Source: CAZCCC01 sp964535715
Lineage (GTDB): Bacteria; Patescibacteriota; Patescibacteriia; Buchananbacterales; UBA6539
DNA length: 27,742 nucleotides
Direction: 5' to 3'
Assembly (NCBI GenBank): GCA_964535715.1
Contig: CAZHUO010000020.1
Location: 1-27,742 of the forward strand
The position numbers were made by a program, and so were the translations under genes. Below, piece after piece: positions 13,837-20,516 of the stretch (positions are counted from its first letter, which is position 1; each line of letters begins with the position of its first letter). The notes under the pieces are model-generated. The model searched no databases. It saw nothing but the letters and a program-made list of their open reading frames with translations, and had not been told where the DNA came from.

Positions 13837-14174
13837 TGTCAAGAAGTCTAAAAAAAGGTCCATATATAAACGAACGACTGCTTAAAAAGCTTAAAGATCT
13901 AAAACCGGGCGGAAAAGTTATTGTTAAAACCTGGGATCGAGCATGTATGATTACGCCTGAGATGGTCGGCCATACAATCGGAGTACATAATGGAAGAATT
14001 CATGTGCCGGTTTTGATTGTTGAAAATATGGTCGGACATCGATTGGGCGAATTTTCTCCGACTAGGAAATTTATTATTCATGGCGGTAAAATGGCAAAAG
14101 ATCAGGAAAGAGCAGCAGCAGCCAAAGCGGCCGAAGATAGAAACAAAGCTTCTGCCTCTGCGGAAAAAAAATAG
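13836..14174 (+). CDS. rpsS: 30S ribosomal protein uS19
   Basis: A 112-residue S19. The family core is complete: MSRSLKKGPYINERLLKKL, KTWDRACMITPEMVGHTIGVHNGRIHVPV, and MVGHRLGEFSPTRKFIIHGG. After about residue 86 a tail rich in Ala, Lys and Glu (AKDQERAAAAKAAED and on) extends past the usual roughly 92 residues. S19 is in the 30S head with S13 and contacts the subunit bridge and A-site tRNA. The start codon abuts the 14-bp repeat, so translation initiation is unlikely to use a Shine-Dalgarno. Confidence 0.97.
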   Translation: MSRSLKKGPYINERLLKKLKDLKPGGKVIVKTWDRACMITPEMVGHTIGVHNGRIHVPVLIVENMVGHRLGEFSPTRKFIIHGGKMAKDQERAAAAKAAEDRNKASASAEKK

Positions 14175-14182
14175 GATAATCT

Positions 14183-14791
14183 ATGGAAAAGAAAGAAATT
14201 AAAAAATTAAATAATAATTCGGCCAAGAAATCAATTTCTTCGGAAAAAGCCAAGGATGCAAAAAAAAGTACAGATGTAATTTCTGAAGTTACTGCCAATG
14301 CCCGCTTTATAAAGATTTCTCCGAGAAAAACAAGGCTTGTTATTGATCAGTTAAGAGGTTTAGATGTCCAAAAAGCTCTTGATCAATTGAATTTTTTAAA
14401 TAAAGCGGCAGTAAGACCGGTTGTTAAGTTGATTAATTCCGGAGTGGCAAATGCCGAAAATAATTTTCAAATTGATAAAAATGATTTATACATAAAAAAA
14501 ATTATTGCAAATGACGGTCCGGTGCTTAAACGCTGGCGCCCTCGAGCTCACGGCCGGGCGACAATGATCAGAAAGAAAACAAGCCACATTGAACTAGTTT
14601 TGGGAGTTCGGCTTGGTGCAAAACAAAAATTTGTAAAAAAAGAAGAGAAGAAAGGTGAAATAAAAGTAATAAAGCCAGAGGATATAAAGAAAGAAGCCCT
14701 AAAGACCCCCGGAAAAAAATCTGATAATGGCAGTACCGGAAAAGAAGGAAAAGGCTTTCTAAAGGGTGTATTTCAGCGAAAAACGGGATAA
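14183..14791 (+). CDS. rplV: 50S ribosomal protein uL22 with long terminal extensions
   Basis: A 202-residue L22, nearly twice the usual roughly 110. The core, about residues 37-148, contains ANARFIKISPRKTRLVIDQLRG, ALDQLNFLNKAAVRPVVKLINSGVANAEN, and the tunnel hairpin LKRWRPRAHGRATMIRKKTSHIELVLG. The N-terminal 36 residues are Lys/Ser/Asn-rich. The last 55 are Lys/Glu-rich and end GFLKGVFQRKTG, a basic-aromatic motif that may dock on rRNA (inference). L22 lines the peptide exit tunnel constriction with L4. rpsC follows 27 nt downstream. Confidence 0.95.
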   Translation: MEKKEIKKLNNNSAKKSISSEKAKDAKKSTDVISEVTANARFIKISPRKTRLVIDQLRGLDVQKALDQLNFLNKAAVRPVVKLINSGVANAENNFQIDKNDLYIKKIIANDGPVLKRWRPRAHGRATMIRKKTSHIELVLGVRLGAKQKFVKKEEKKGEIKVIKPEDIKKEALKTPGKKSDNGSTGKEGKGFLKGVFQRKTG

Positions 14792-14818
14792 ATAAATTAT
14801 TAATTATAAATTAAATTT

Positions 14819-15505
14819 GTGGGACAAAAAGTACATCCAAAAATATTTAGAATGGGAGAGCTGTATACTTGGAATTCCAAGTGGTTTTCGCGTAAAAAAG
14901 ATTATGCCAGATTTTTGCAGCAAGATATTTTAATTAAGAAATTTATTAAAAAGAAGCTTAAAGAAGCCTCAATCGCCCTAATTGAAATTGAGCGCTCCCA
15001 GACAACAGTAACGATTATAATTCATTCGGCAAAACCGGGTGTAATCATCGGCCGCGGCGGTCAGGGGGTTGAGGATTTGAAAAATAAAATTAAAAAACAA
15101 TTTTTGGATCAGAAAGCCACTTTAAATATAAATATTCAGGAGGTGGCAAATCCAAATTATTCCGCCGAACTTATAGTTCAGGCAATCGCCGCTGATTTGG
15201 AAAAAAGAATTCCTTTTCGTAGGGCGATGAAACAGGCGATTGGCCGAGTAGAAAAAACTGAAGCCAAGGGTGTTAAGATCATCGTTGCCGGCCGTCTGAA
15301 TGGAGCAGAAATTGCACGTTCTGAGACTTTGACTTCAGGGAGCTTGCCCTTACATACTTTAAGAGCTGACATTGACTATTCCAGGGGTGTTGCCAATACT
15401 ACATATGGCGTAATAGGAATAAAGGTTTGGATTTATAAAGGTGAAGTTTTCAAAAAAGATAAAGATAAAGAAGGGCCTAAGATAAAGACAAAAAATAAGA
15501 AATAA
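14819..15505 (+). CDS. rpsC: 30S ribosomal protein uS3 (GTG start)
   Basis: A 228-residue S3. The family start MGQKVHPKIFR is encoded from a GTG at 14819. The KH domain carries KPGVIIGRGGQGVEDLKNKIKK. The C-terminal domain has AELIVQAIAADLEKRIPFRRAMKQAI, GVKIIVAGRLNGAEIARSE and the ADIDYSRGVANTTYGVIGIKVWIYKGE end, then a Lys/Asp-rich tail. S3 forms the mRNA entry channel and helps unwind structured mRNA. GTG is the only non-ATG start in the main cluster. Confidence 0.97.
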   Translation: MGQKVHPKIFRMGELYTWNSKWFSRKKDYARFLQQDILIKKFIKKKLKEASIALIEIERSQTTVTIIIHSAKPGVIIGRGGQGVEDLKNKIKKQFLDQKATLNINIQEVANPNYSAELIVQAIAADLEKRIPFRRAMKQAIGRVEKTEAKGVKIIVAGRLNGAEIARSETLTSGSLPLHTLRADIDYSRGVANTTYGVIGIKVWIYKGEVFKKDKDKEGPKIKTKNKK

Positions 15506-15510
15506 TTTAT

Positions 15511-15915
15511 ATGTTATCACCAAGGAAAGTAAAACATAGAAAATGGCAAAAAGGAGTGCTGCGCGGAAAAGCTTCTGCCGGCACAAGAGTTAATTTTGGC
15601 AAGTATGGCTTAAAGGCATTGGAGAATTGCTGGTTGACCGCCAGACAGATAGAAGCATCAAGAAGAGCAATGACCCGTTTTATAAAAAGAGGCGGCAAAA
15701 TTTGGATTCGGGTTTTTCCCGACAAGCCGGTGACACAGAAAGGTGAGCAATCAACCATGGGTTCCGGAAAAGGACCGGTTGATCATTATGTCGTGGTTGT
15801 AAAACCGGGGGTTATATTGTTTGAAATGGACGGAGTTCCGGAAGATAAAGCCAGAGAGGCATTTAGACTAGCTTCACATAAATTGCCAATTAAAACCAGT
15901 TTTATTGTTAGATAA
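15511..15915 (+). CDS. rplP: 50S ribosomal protein uL16
   Basis: A 134-residue L16 of usual length. Conserved features are MLSPRKVKHRKWQKG, FGKYGLKALENCWLTARQIEASRRAMTRFIKRGGKIWIRVFPDKPVTQKGEQSTMGSGKGPVDHYVVVVKPG, and the AFRLASHKLPIKTSFIVR end. The loop near TMGSGKG reaches the A-site tRNA elbow. L16 is a late-assembly protein that organises the tRNA-binding face of the 50S. The gap to rpsC is 5 nt and to rpmC 5 nt, showing tight coupling. Confidence 0.98.
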   Translation: MLSPRKVKHRKWQKGVLRGKASAGTRVNFGKYGLKALENCWLTARQIEASRRAMTRFIKRGGKIWIRVFPDKPVTQKGEQSTMGSGKGPVDHYVVVVKPGVILFEMDGVPEDKAREAFRLASHKLPIKTSFIVR

Positions 15916-15920
15916 TATTT

Positions 15921-16178
15921 ATGAAATTTAAAGAATTAAAAAATAAATCCACAAATGAATTAAATAAAATTTTAGGCGAGCTTAGAAATTCATTGCGTGA
16001 CATGAAATTTAAGGTTTCTTCAAATCAATTGAAGAATATCAGGGAAATCAGAGTGGCAAAAAAAACCATTGCCAGAGTATTATTGCTTTTAACAGAAAAA
16101 AAAGAAAATGAAAATAAGCTTGAAAAAAAACAAGACAATTTAGATAAGCTAAAACAGCCAGAAGATAATAAAAAATAA
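15921..16178 (+). CDS. rpmC: 50S ribosomal protein uL29
   Basis: An 85-residue L29. The two-helix core, about residues 1-62, contains MKFKELKNKSTNELNKILGELRNSLRDMKFKVSSNQLKNIREIRVAKKTIARVLLLL. A Lys/Glu/Asn-rich tail of about 22 residues follows. L29 sits beside L23 at the tunnel exit; the tails on both could alter docking of trigger factor or SRP (inference). rpsQ begins 2 nt after the stop codon. Confidence 0.93.
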   Translation: MKFKELKNKSTNELNKILGELRNSLRDMKFKVSSNQLKNIREIRVAKKTIARVLLLLTEKKENENKLEKKQDNLDKLKQPEDNKK

Positions 16179-16180
16179 AT

Positions 16181-16450
16181 ATGGCAGAAGAAAAAAGCAA
16201 AAAAATAATAAAAAGAAAGTTTGAAGGAACCGTAGTCTCTGATAAAGGCGACAAAACTATTGTTGTTGCGGTGATTTCCACCAAGCTTCATCCAAAATAT
16301 TTTAAAAGGTATTTTTCAACTAAAAAATACAAAGTTCATGATCCGGAAAATAAATACAAAGTCGGAGATGAAGTCATTTTTATCGAGTGCCGGCCGGTAA
16401 GTAAAGATAAAAAATGGCGGGTTCTTGGCAAAAAGGAAAAGAAGGCATAA
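16181..16450 (+). CDS. rpsQ: 30S ribosomal protein uS17
   Basis: An 89-residue S17 of normal length. After a basic N-terminus (EEKSKKIIKRKFEG) the OB-fold core has GTVVSDKGDKTIVVAVISTKLHPKYFKRYFSTKKYKVHDPENKYKVGDEVIFIECRPVSKDKKWRVLG. S17 is a primary binder of the 16S 5' domain. The gene lies in the standard rplP-rpmC-rpsQ-rplN order and its stop is 4 nt before rplN. Confidence 0.96.
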   Translation: MAEEKSKKIIKRKFEGTVVSDKGDKTIVVAVISTKLHPKYFKRYFSTKKYKVHDPENKYKVGDEVIFIECRPVSKDKKWRVLGKKEKKA

Positions 16451-16454
16451 ATTT

Positions 16455-16826
16455 ATGATTCAAATGAGAACAATGTTAAAAGTTGCCGATAATACTGGTG
16501 CAAAAAAGCTTCAATGCATCAAGGTTTTGGGCGGAACAAAAAGGCGGTATGCCGGCGTTGGTGATATTATTACGGTAAGCGTGAAAGAGGCAATTCCTCA
16601 TAGCTCTGTAAAAAAGGGCGAGGTTTTGCATGCTGTAGTTGTTAGGACAAGAAAAGAAATAAGAAGAAAAGACGGTTCTTATGTAAGATTTGACGATAAT
16701 GCCGCTGTTATTATTGATAAAAAAAATAAAGAGCCGAAAGGAACAAGAATTTTCGGCCCGATTGCAAGAGAACTTAGGAACGAAGGTTTTAATAAAATTA
16801 TTTCTTTAGCTCCAGAAGTATTATAA
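16455..16826 (+). CDS. rplN: 50S ribosomal protein uL14
   Basis: A 123-residue L14 with the usual MIQMRTMLKVADNTGAKKLQCIKVLGG start, IITVSVKEAIPHSSVKKGEVLHAVVVRTRKEIRRKDGSYVRFDDNAAVIID, and the IFGPIARELR signature near the end. L14 forms inter-subunit bridges and is the binding site of the silencing factor RsfS. The start at 16455 is preferred over an in-frame codon at 16425 that would overlap rpsQ. Its stop is followed after 8 nt by ATGAAT, the left copy of the target duplication of the inserted element, which marks where rplX originally began. Confidence 0.97.
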   Translation: MIQMRTMLKVADNTGAKKLQCIKVLGGTKRRYAGVGDIITVSVKEAIPHSSVKKGEVLHAVVVRTRKEIRRKDGSYVRFDDNAAVIIDKKNKEPKGTRIFGPIARELRNEGFNKIISLAPEVL

Positions 16827-16834
16827 TTTGATTT

Positions 16835-16977
16835 ATGAATCCCGTTAGAGGTAGTTATTAAAGTAATTTGACGGGAATTTAAGAATAACTAATAATAATT
16901 AGTAATTGAATAATAAAATAATTAATGATTGCAGGTTTCTGTACAGTATAGAATAGCCTGCCTCTAACGGGATGAAT
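16835..16977 (+). mobile_element. 131-bp miniature inverted-repeat element with 6-bp target duplication at the rplX start
   Basis: The element spans 16841-16971. Its ends are CCCGTTAGAGG (16841-16851) and the exact inverse CCTCTAACGGG (16961-16971), extending to 13 of 14 matches. It is flanked by a direct repeat ATGAAT at 16835-16840 and 16972-16977. ATGAAT is the first two codons of rplX, so the insertion duplicated the start codon. The left copy now opens an 8-codon frame that stops inside the element. The interior is AT-rich and non-coding, with a hairpin GCAGG/CCTGC (16931-16935, 16957-16961) and a promoter-like TTGACG...AATAAT (16868-16896). It encodes no transposase, so it is presumably mobilised in trans. 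Confidence 0.85.
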
Positions 16978-17283
16978 ATTAAAAAAGGCGACAAAGTAAA
17001 AATATTAGCGGGAAAAGACAGGGGAAAAACCGGAAAAGTCCTGCAAGTTTTTAATAAAAGAGACAAAATATCGGTTGAAGGGGCAAATTTGCTTTTTAAG
17101 AACATGCGGCCGAAGAAACAGGGAGAAAAAGGCCAAAGGATCCAATTTCCGGCGCCGCTTCAGGCAAGCAATGTTATATTGGTTTGTCCAAAGTGCGGAA
17201 AAACAACCAGAGCCGCTTATAAAATTTTAGAAAATAAAAAGAAAACCAGAATTTGTAAAAAATGCAAAGATATAATTAGTTAG
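16972..17283 (+). CDS. rplX: 50S ribosomal protein uL24
   Basis: A 103-residue L24. The KOW motif is MNIKKGDKVKILAGKDRGKTGKVLQVF, followed by VEGANLLFKNMRPKKQGEKG and a C-terminal CPKCGK ribbon with C72/C75 and C95/C98, a zinc-binding-type end. L24 is one of the two initiators of 50S assembly. The ATG at 16972 is the right-hand copy of the target duplication created by the inserted element, so its ribosome-binding context is now element sequence (CCTCTAACGGG immediately before ATG). Before the insertion the gene would have started 8 nt after the rplN stop, like its neighbours. Confidence 0.96.
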   Translation: MNIKKGDKVKILAGKDRGKTGKVLQVFNKRDKISVEGANLLFKNMRPKKQGEKGQRIQFPAPLQASNVILVCPKCGKTTRAAYKILENKKKTRICKKCKDIIS

Positions 17284-17292
17284 CTTTTAATT

Positions 17293-17838
17293 ATGACAAG
17301 ACTTAAAGAAAAATATAATAAAGAAATAGTGCCAGCCCTAAAAAAACACTTTAGTATAAATAACAGCATGGCTGTTGCTAAAATTGAAAAAGTGGTTGTT
17401 AATATTGGTACCGGACACGGGCTTAAGGATGCAAAATACAATGAAGTTTTTTTAAATACTTTACAGCGCATTACCGGCCAAAAACCGGTCAGCACTACGG
17501 CAAAAAAATCCATTTCAAATTTTAAAATAAGACAGGGCTTGGTTGTTGGAATGATGGTAACTTTAAGAGGAAAAAGAATGTATGATTTTTTAGATAAATT
17601 AATCAATATAACTTTGCCGCGTGTTCGTGATTTCAGGGGTTTAGACGAAAAATCAATTGATAAAAAAGGAAATTTAAACATCGGTTTTAAAGAGCATATT
17701 TGCTTTCCTGAAATAAAATCAGATGAAGTTGAAAAAATTCATGGTCTTCAGATAACAATAGTGACAAGCGCTAAAAATAAAGAAGAGGGCCTGGAACTTT
17801 TCCGCCTGATAGGATTTCCTTTTAAAAAGGAAAAATAA
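17293..17838 (+). CDS. rplE: 50S ribosomal protein uL5
   Basis: A 181-residue L5 of canonical length, with MTRLKEKYNKEIVPALKKHF, KIEKVVVNIGTGHGL, ITGQKPVSTTAKKSISNFKIRQGLVVGMMVTLRGKRMYDFLDKLINITLPRVRDFRGL and the GFKEHICFPEI loop. L5 binds 5S rRNA and touches the P-site tRNA T loop and S13 in the inter-subunit bridge. It lies 9 nt after rplX and 4 nt before rpsZ. Confidence 0.98.
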   Translation: MTRLKEKYNKEIVPALKKHFSINNSMAVAKIEKVVVNIGTGHGLKDAKYNEVFLNTLQRITGQKPVSTTAKKSISNFKIRQGLVVGMMVTLRGKRMYDFLDKLINITLPRVRDFRGLDEKSIDKKGNLNIGFKEHICFPEIKSDEVEKIHGLQITIVTSAKNKEEGLELFRLIGFPFKKEK

Positions 17839-17842
17839 ATTT

Positions 17843-18028
17843 ATGGCAACAGAAGCTCAAATCGTAAAATCTAAAAAGAAACCTAAGTATTCATCCAGAA
17901 TTATTAGGCGCTGTTGGCGTTGTGGCAGAAGAAGGGGTTATTTGAGGGATTTCAATTTATGCCGCATCTGCTTTCGAGAACTTGCTAACAACGGCCAAAT
18001 ACCGGGAATTAAGAAATCAAGCTGGTAA
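17843..18028 (+). CDS. rpsZ: 30S ribosomal protein uS14, zinc-binding type
   Basis: A 61-residue short-form S14. Four cysteines form a zinc ribbon, C24/C27 and C40/C43, in CWRCGRRRGYLRDFNLCRICFRELA; the end GQIPGIKKSSW is the usual S14 C-terminus. The short zinc form, as opposed to the 89-100 residue zinc-free form, is standard in many phyla. S14 helps fold the 30S head with S3 and S10. It stands between rplE and rpsH as usual. Confidence 0.97.
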   Translation: MATEAQIVKSKKKPKYSSRIIRRCWRCGRRRGYLRDFNLCRICFRELANNGQIPGIKKSSW

Positions 18029-18071
18029 AGATAATACAAATATAACATTTAACAGATAATTATTACTATAT

Positions 18072-18473
18072 ATGACCGATCCAATCGCTGACATGCTAAC
18101 CAGAATCCGAAACGCCTCGGCAGTGAGAAAGCCTGAGGTTTCTTTGCCTTTTTCTAAAATCAAATTCGAAATTGCGCAAATTTTGCATAAATACGGCTAT
18201 ATTAAAAAAGCGGAAAAAATAGAAGCCAATACTGCTGGAAATAAATTTGCTGAAATAAAAATTAATCTTAAATATTTAGGCAAAGAATCTTCAATCAGCA
18301 ATATAAAAAGAATCAGTAAACCCGGCAGAAGAATATATGCATCTAAAGAAAATTTGCCGATTGTTTTAAATAATTTAGGAATTGCCGTTATTTCAACTTC
18401 CCAAGGTCTGATGACAAATAAAGAGGCTAAAAAGAAAAATTTGGGCGGTGAAGTGATTTGCGAAGTATATTAA
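18072..18473 (+). CDS. rpsH: 30S ribosomal protein uS8
   Basis: A 133-residue S8: TDPIADMLTRIRNASAVRKPEVSLPFSKIKFEIAQIL, GYIKKAEK, and the RNA-binding C-terminal domain ISKPGRRIYASKENLPIVLNNLGIAVISTSQGLMTNKEAKKKNLGGEVICEVY. S8 binds the central domain of 16S rRNA and in E. coli represses the spc operon via an mRNA mimic at rplE; no such mimic was identified here. The 43-nt spacer before it is AT-rich. Confidence 0.98.
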   Translation: MTDPIADMLTRIRNASAVRKPEVSLPFSKIKFEIAQILHKYGYIKKAEKIEANTAGNKFAEIKINLKYLGKESSISNIKRISKPGRRIYASKENLPIVLNNLGIAVISTSQGLMTNKEAKKKNLGGEVICEVY

Positions 18474-18477
18474 AATT

Positions 18478-19023
18478 ATGTCAAGAATCGGAAAACAACC
18501 TATAAATATACCAAATGGCGTAGATGTTTTAATAGAGCAGAATAAAGTAAGTGTTAAGGGTCCAAAAGGGGAATTATTTCAAGAAATTCATCCTAAAGTT
18601 ACGGTTGAAAAAAAAGATAATCAAATAGTTGTAATGGTAAAAGATCCGTCAGATAAATTGCAAAAATCATTATGGGGTCTTTTTCAGAGACTGATTTTAA
18701 ATATGGTTAAAGGCGTAACTGAAGGTTTTTCTAGGAAATTGGAAGTAAATGGCGTCGGTTATCGCGCCGCCTTAAATGGAAATATTTTAGATTTGCAGCT
18801 GGGTTATTCTCATCCGATTGAATTTGATATTCCCAAAGACATTGAAATTAAAGTTGAAAAAAATATAATAACCATTTTAGGTGCTGATAAGCAAAAAGTC
18901 GGCCAAATTGCCGCAGAAATCAGATTATTAAGAAAACCGGAGCCTTATAAAGGCAAGGGAATTAAATATGCTGAAGAAGTAATTATTCGGAAGGTCGGTA
19001 AAGCTGCAGCCAAAGGTTCATAA
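18478..19023 (+). CDS. rplF: 50S ribosomal protein uL6
   Basis: A 181-residue L6, full length: MSRIGKQPINIPNGVDVLIEQNKVSVKGPKGEL, then NMVKGVTEGFSRKLEVNGVGYRAALNGNILDLQLGYSHPIEFDIP, and the C-terminal RKPEPYKGKGIKYAEEVIIRKVGKAA signature. L6 lies near the sarcin-ricin loop and GTPase centre. It follows rpsH by 4 nt. Confidence 0.98.
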   Translation: MSRIGKQPINIPNGVDVLIEQNKVSVKGPKGELFQEIHPKVTVEKKDNQIVVMVKDPSDKLQKSLWGLFQRLILNMVKGVTEGFSRKLEVNGVGYRAALNGNILDLQLGYSHPIEFDIPKDIEIKVEKNIITILGADKQKVGQIAAEIRLLRKPEPYKGKGIKYAEEVIIRKVGKAAAKGS

Positions 19024-19034
19024 TCAATAAATTT

Positions 19035-19391
19035 ATGCCGAATAAAGAAATTATTAAACAAGAAAAGAAAGAAAGAAGAAAAGGCCGTGTGAAAGCCAAG
19101 GTTTTTGGCACGGACAAAAAACCCAGACTCAGTGTTTTTCGCAGCTTAAACCACATTTATGCCCAGTTGATTGATGATCAGAAAGGTATTACTTTAGTTT
19201 CGGCAAAAGATGTCGGTTTGAAAACCAAAGGTAAAAAGTCAGATTTGGCTTTCAAAGTCGGAGAATTAGTTGCCAAAATTGCAAAGGAAAAGAATATCGA
19301 TGAAATCGTCTTTGATAAAGGAGGCAATAAATATCACGGCAGAATTAAATCGGTTGCCGAAGGTGCCAGAAAAGGCGGCTTAAAATTTTAA
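19035..19391 (+). CDS. rplR: 50S ribosomal protein uL18
   Basis: A 118-residue L18. A basic N-terminus (KQEKKERRKGRVKAKV) precedes the core KPRLSVFRSLNHIYAQLIDDQKGITLVSA; the end IDEIVFDKGGNKYHGRIKSVAEGARKGGLKF is fully canonical. L18 carries 5S rRNA into the large subunit together with L5. It lies 11 nt after rplF. Confidence 0.97.
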   Translation: MPNKEIIKQEKKERRKGRVKAKVFGTDKKPRLSVFRSLNHIYAQLIDDQKGITLVSAKDVGLKTKGKKSDLAFKVGELVAKIAKEKNIDEIVFDKGGNKYHGRIKSVAEGARKGGLKF

Positions 19392-19402
19392 TTTAATTTA
19401 TT

Positions 19403-19954
19403 ATGATTACAGCAAATAAACAGAAAAAACAAGGCGGCTTTTCTAAGAGAGGTTCTTATGAAAAGGAAGAAAAAGAATTTGAACAGTCAATTATTGACAT
19501 TGCCAGAGTTACCCGCGTCATGGCCGGCGGAAAAAGGATGCGTTTTCGCGCTTGCGTTGTAATTGGCGATAAAAAGGGAAGGGTTGGTTCCGCTGTTGCC
19601 AAGGGGGCTGATGTGACAATTGCTGTTAACAAAGCGGTTACAAAAGCGAAAAAAGAAGTAGTTAATATACCATTATTTAATCAAACCATTCCTCATACCG
19701 TAAAAGTAAAGTATAAAGCGGCAAGAATTATGCTTAAGCCCGCTCCAAAAGGTACCGGAATCATTGCCGGTGGGGCAGTTAGGATTGTTTTGGATTTAGC
19801 TGGAGTATCAGATATCGTTGCTAAAATATTAGGCACCAATAATAAAATTAACAATGTTAAAGCAACTATTAAAGCCTTAAAAATGCTTAAAAAAATAGAA
19901 CCAAGACAAAGTAAAAAAGAAGAGTCAAAGGCTGGGATAAAGGAAAATAAATAG
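19403..19954 (+). CDS. rpsE: 30S ribosomal protein uS5
   Basis: A 183-residue S5: an S5-type double-stranded RNA-binding N-domain (IIDIARVTRVMAGGKRMRFRACVVIGDKKGRVGSAVAKGADV), then a C-domain with PHTVKVKYKAARIMLKPAPKGTGIIAGGAVRIVLDLAGVSDIVAKILGTNNKINNVKATIKAL. A Lys-rich tail of about 18 residues follows. S5 helps form the mRNA entry pore and affects decoding fidelity. The next gene is rplO 34 nt away; rpmD (uL30), which normally sits between them, is missing. Confidence 0.97.
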   Translation: MITANKQKKQGGFSKRGSYEKEEKEFEQSIIDIARVTRVMAGGKRMRFRACVVIGDKKGRVGSAVAKGADVTIAVNKAVTKAKKEVVNIPLFNQTIPHTVKVKYKAARIMLKPAPKGTGIIAGGAVRIVLDLAGVSDIVAKILGTNNKINNVKATIKALKMLKKIEPRQSKKEESKAGIKENK

Positions 19955-19988
19955 TTAATTTATAAAAATAACATTAAATAAGTCAAAT

Positions 19989-20453
19989 ATGACGGAATTA
20001 AGATTACACGATTTAAAAAATAATAAAAACGTTAATCACAAAAAAAGGCGGGTTGGCCGAGGAAATGCATCGGGCAGAGGAACTTATAGCAGCCGCGGTC
20101 TTAAGGGCCAAAGATCCCGCTCAGGTGGAAAAAGAGGTCTAAAACGCAGGGGTTTAATAAATCTTTTGAGAAACAAGCCGAAAATTGGCGGTTTTAAAAG
20201 TTTAAAGCCAAAAATGGTAACCGTAAATTTAGACAAGCTTGATACGTGTTTTAATGAAGGCGAACTGGTTAATGCCAAAAAATTAATAGCTAAAAATATT
20301 ATCAGATCCGCAAAGTCGGGATTAAAAATATTAGGCGATGGCAAGTTGAATAAAAAATTGACTGTTTATGCAGACGGTTTTTCAGAATCGGCAAAAAAGG
20401 CTATAATAGAAGCAGGCGGCCAAGCCCAGACAATAAGTAAAAATAAGAAATAA
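19989..20453 (+). CDS. rplO: 50S ribosomal protein uL15
   Basis: A 154-residue L15: MTELRLHDLKNN, the flexible basic N-terminal arm KRRVGRGNASGRGTYSSRGLKGQRSRSGGKRGLKRRG that threads through 23S rRNA, KIGGFKSLKPKMVTVNLDKL, and the C-terminal SGLKILGDGKLNKKLTVYADGFSESAKKAIIEAGG. It is a late-assembly large-subunit protein. It directly precedes secY, as in most spc clusters. Confidence 0.97.
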   Translation: MTELRLHDLKNNKNVNHKKRRVGRGNASGRGTYSSRGLKGQRSRSGGKRGLKRRGLINLLRNKPKIGGFKSLKPKMVTVNLDKLDTCFNEGELVNAKKLIAKNIIRSAKSGLKILGDGKLNKKLTVYADGFSESAKKAIIEAGGQAQTISKNKK

Positions 20454-20457
20454 GTCA

Positions 20458-20508
20458 AGATAAAATAATTTCTTATCTGGACTTATCTAGACTTATTCTC
20501 TTATTCAC
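20458..20508. repeat. Hairpin and 10-bp tandem repeat in the rplO-secY spacer
   Basis: AGATAA near 20459 can pair with TTATCT (20473-20478). TTATCTGGAC (20473-20482) is followed by TTATCTAGAC (20483-20492), then TTATTCTC and TTATTCAC. It is repetitive filler with no promoter or terminator signature. Confidence 0.65.
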
Positions 20509-20516
20509 TTAATATT

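Noticed and set aside
16835..16861. Left ATGAAT as the real rplX start or a small gene
   Set aside because: The frame stops after 8 codons inside the inserted element and does not reach rplX; the L24 N-terminus begins at 16972.
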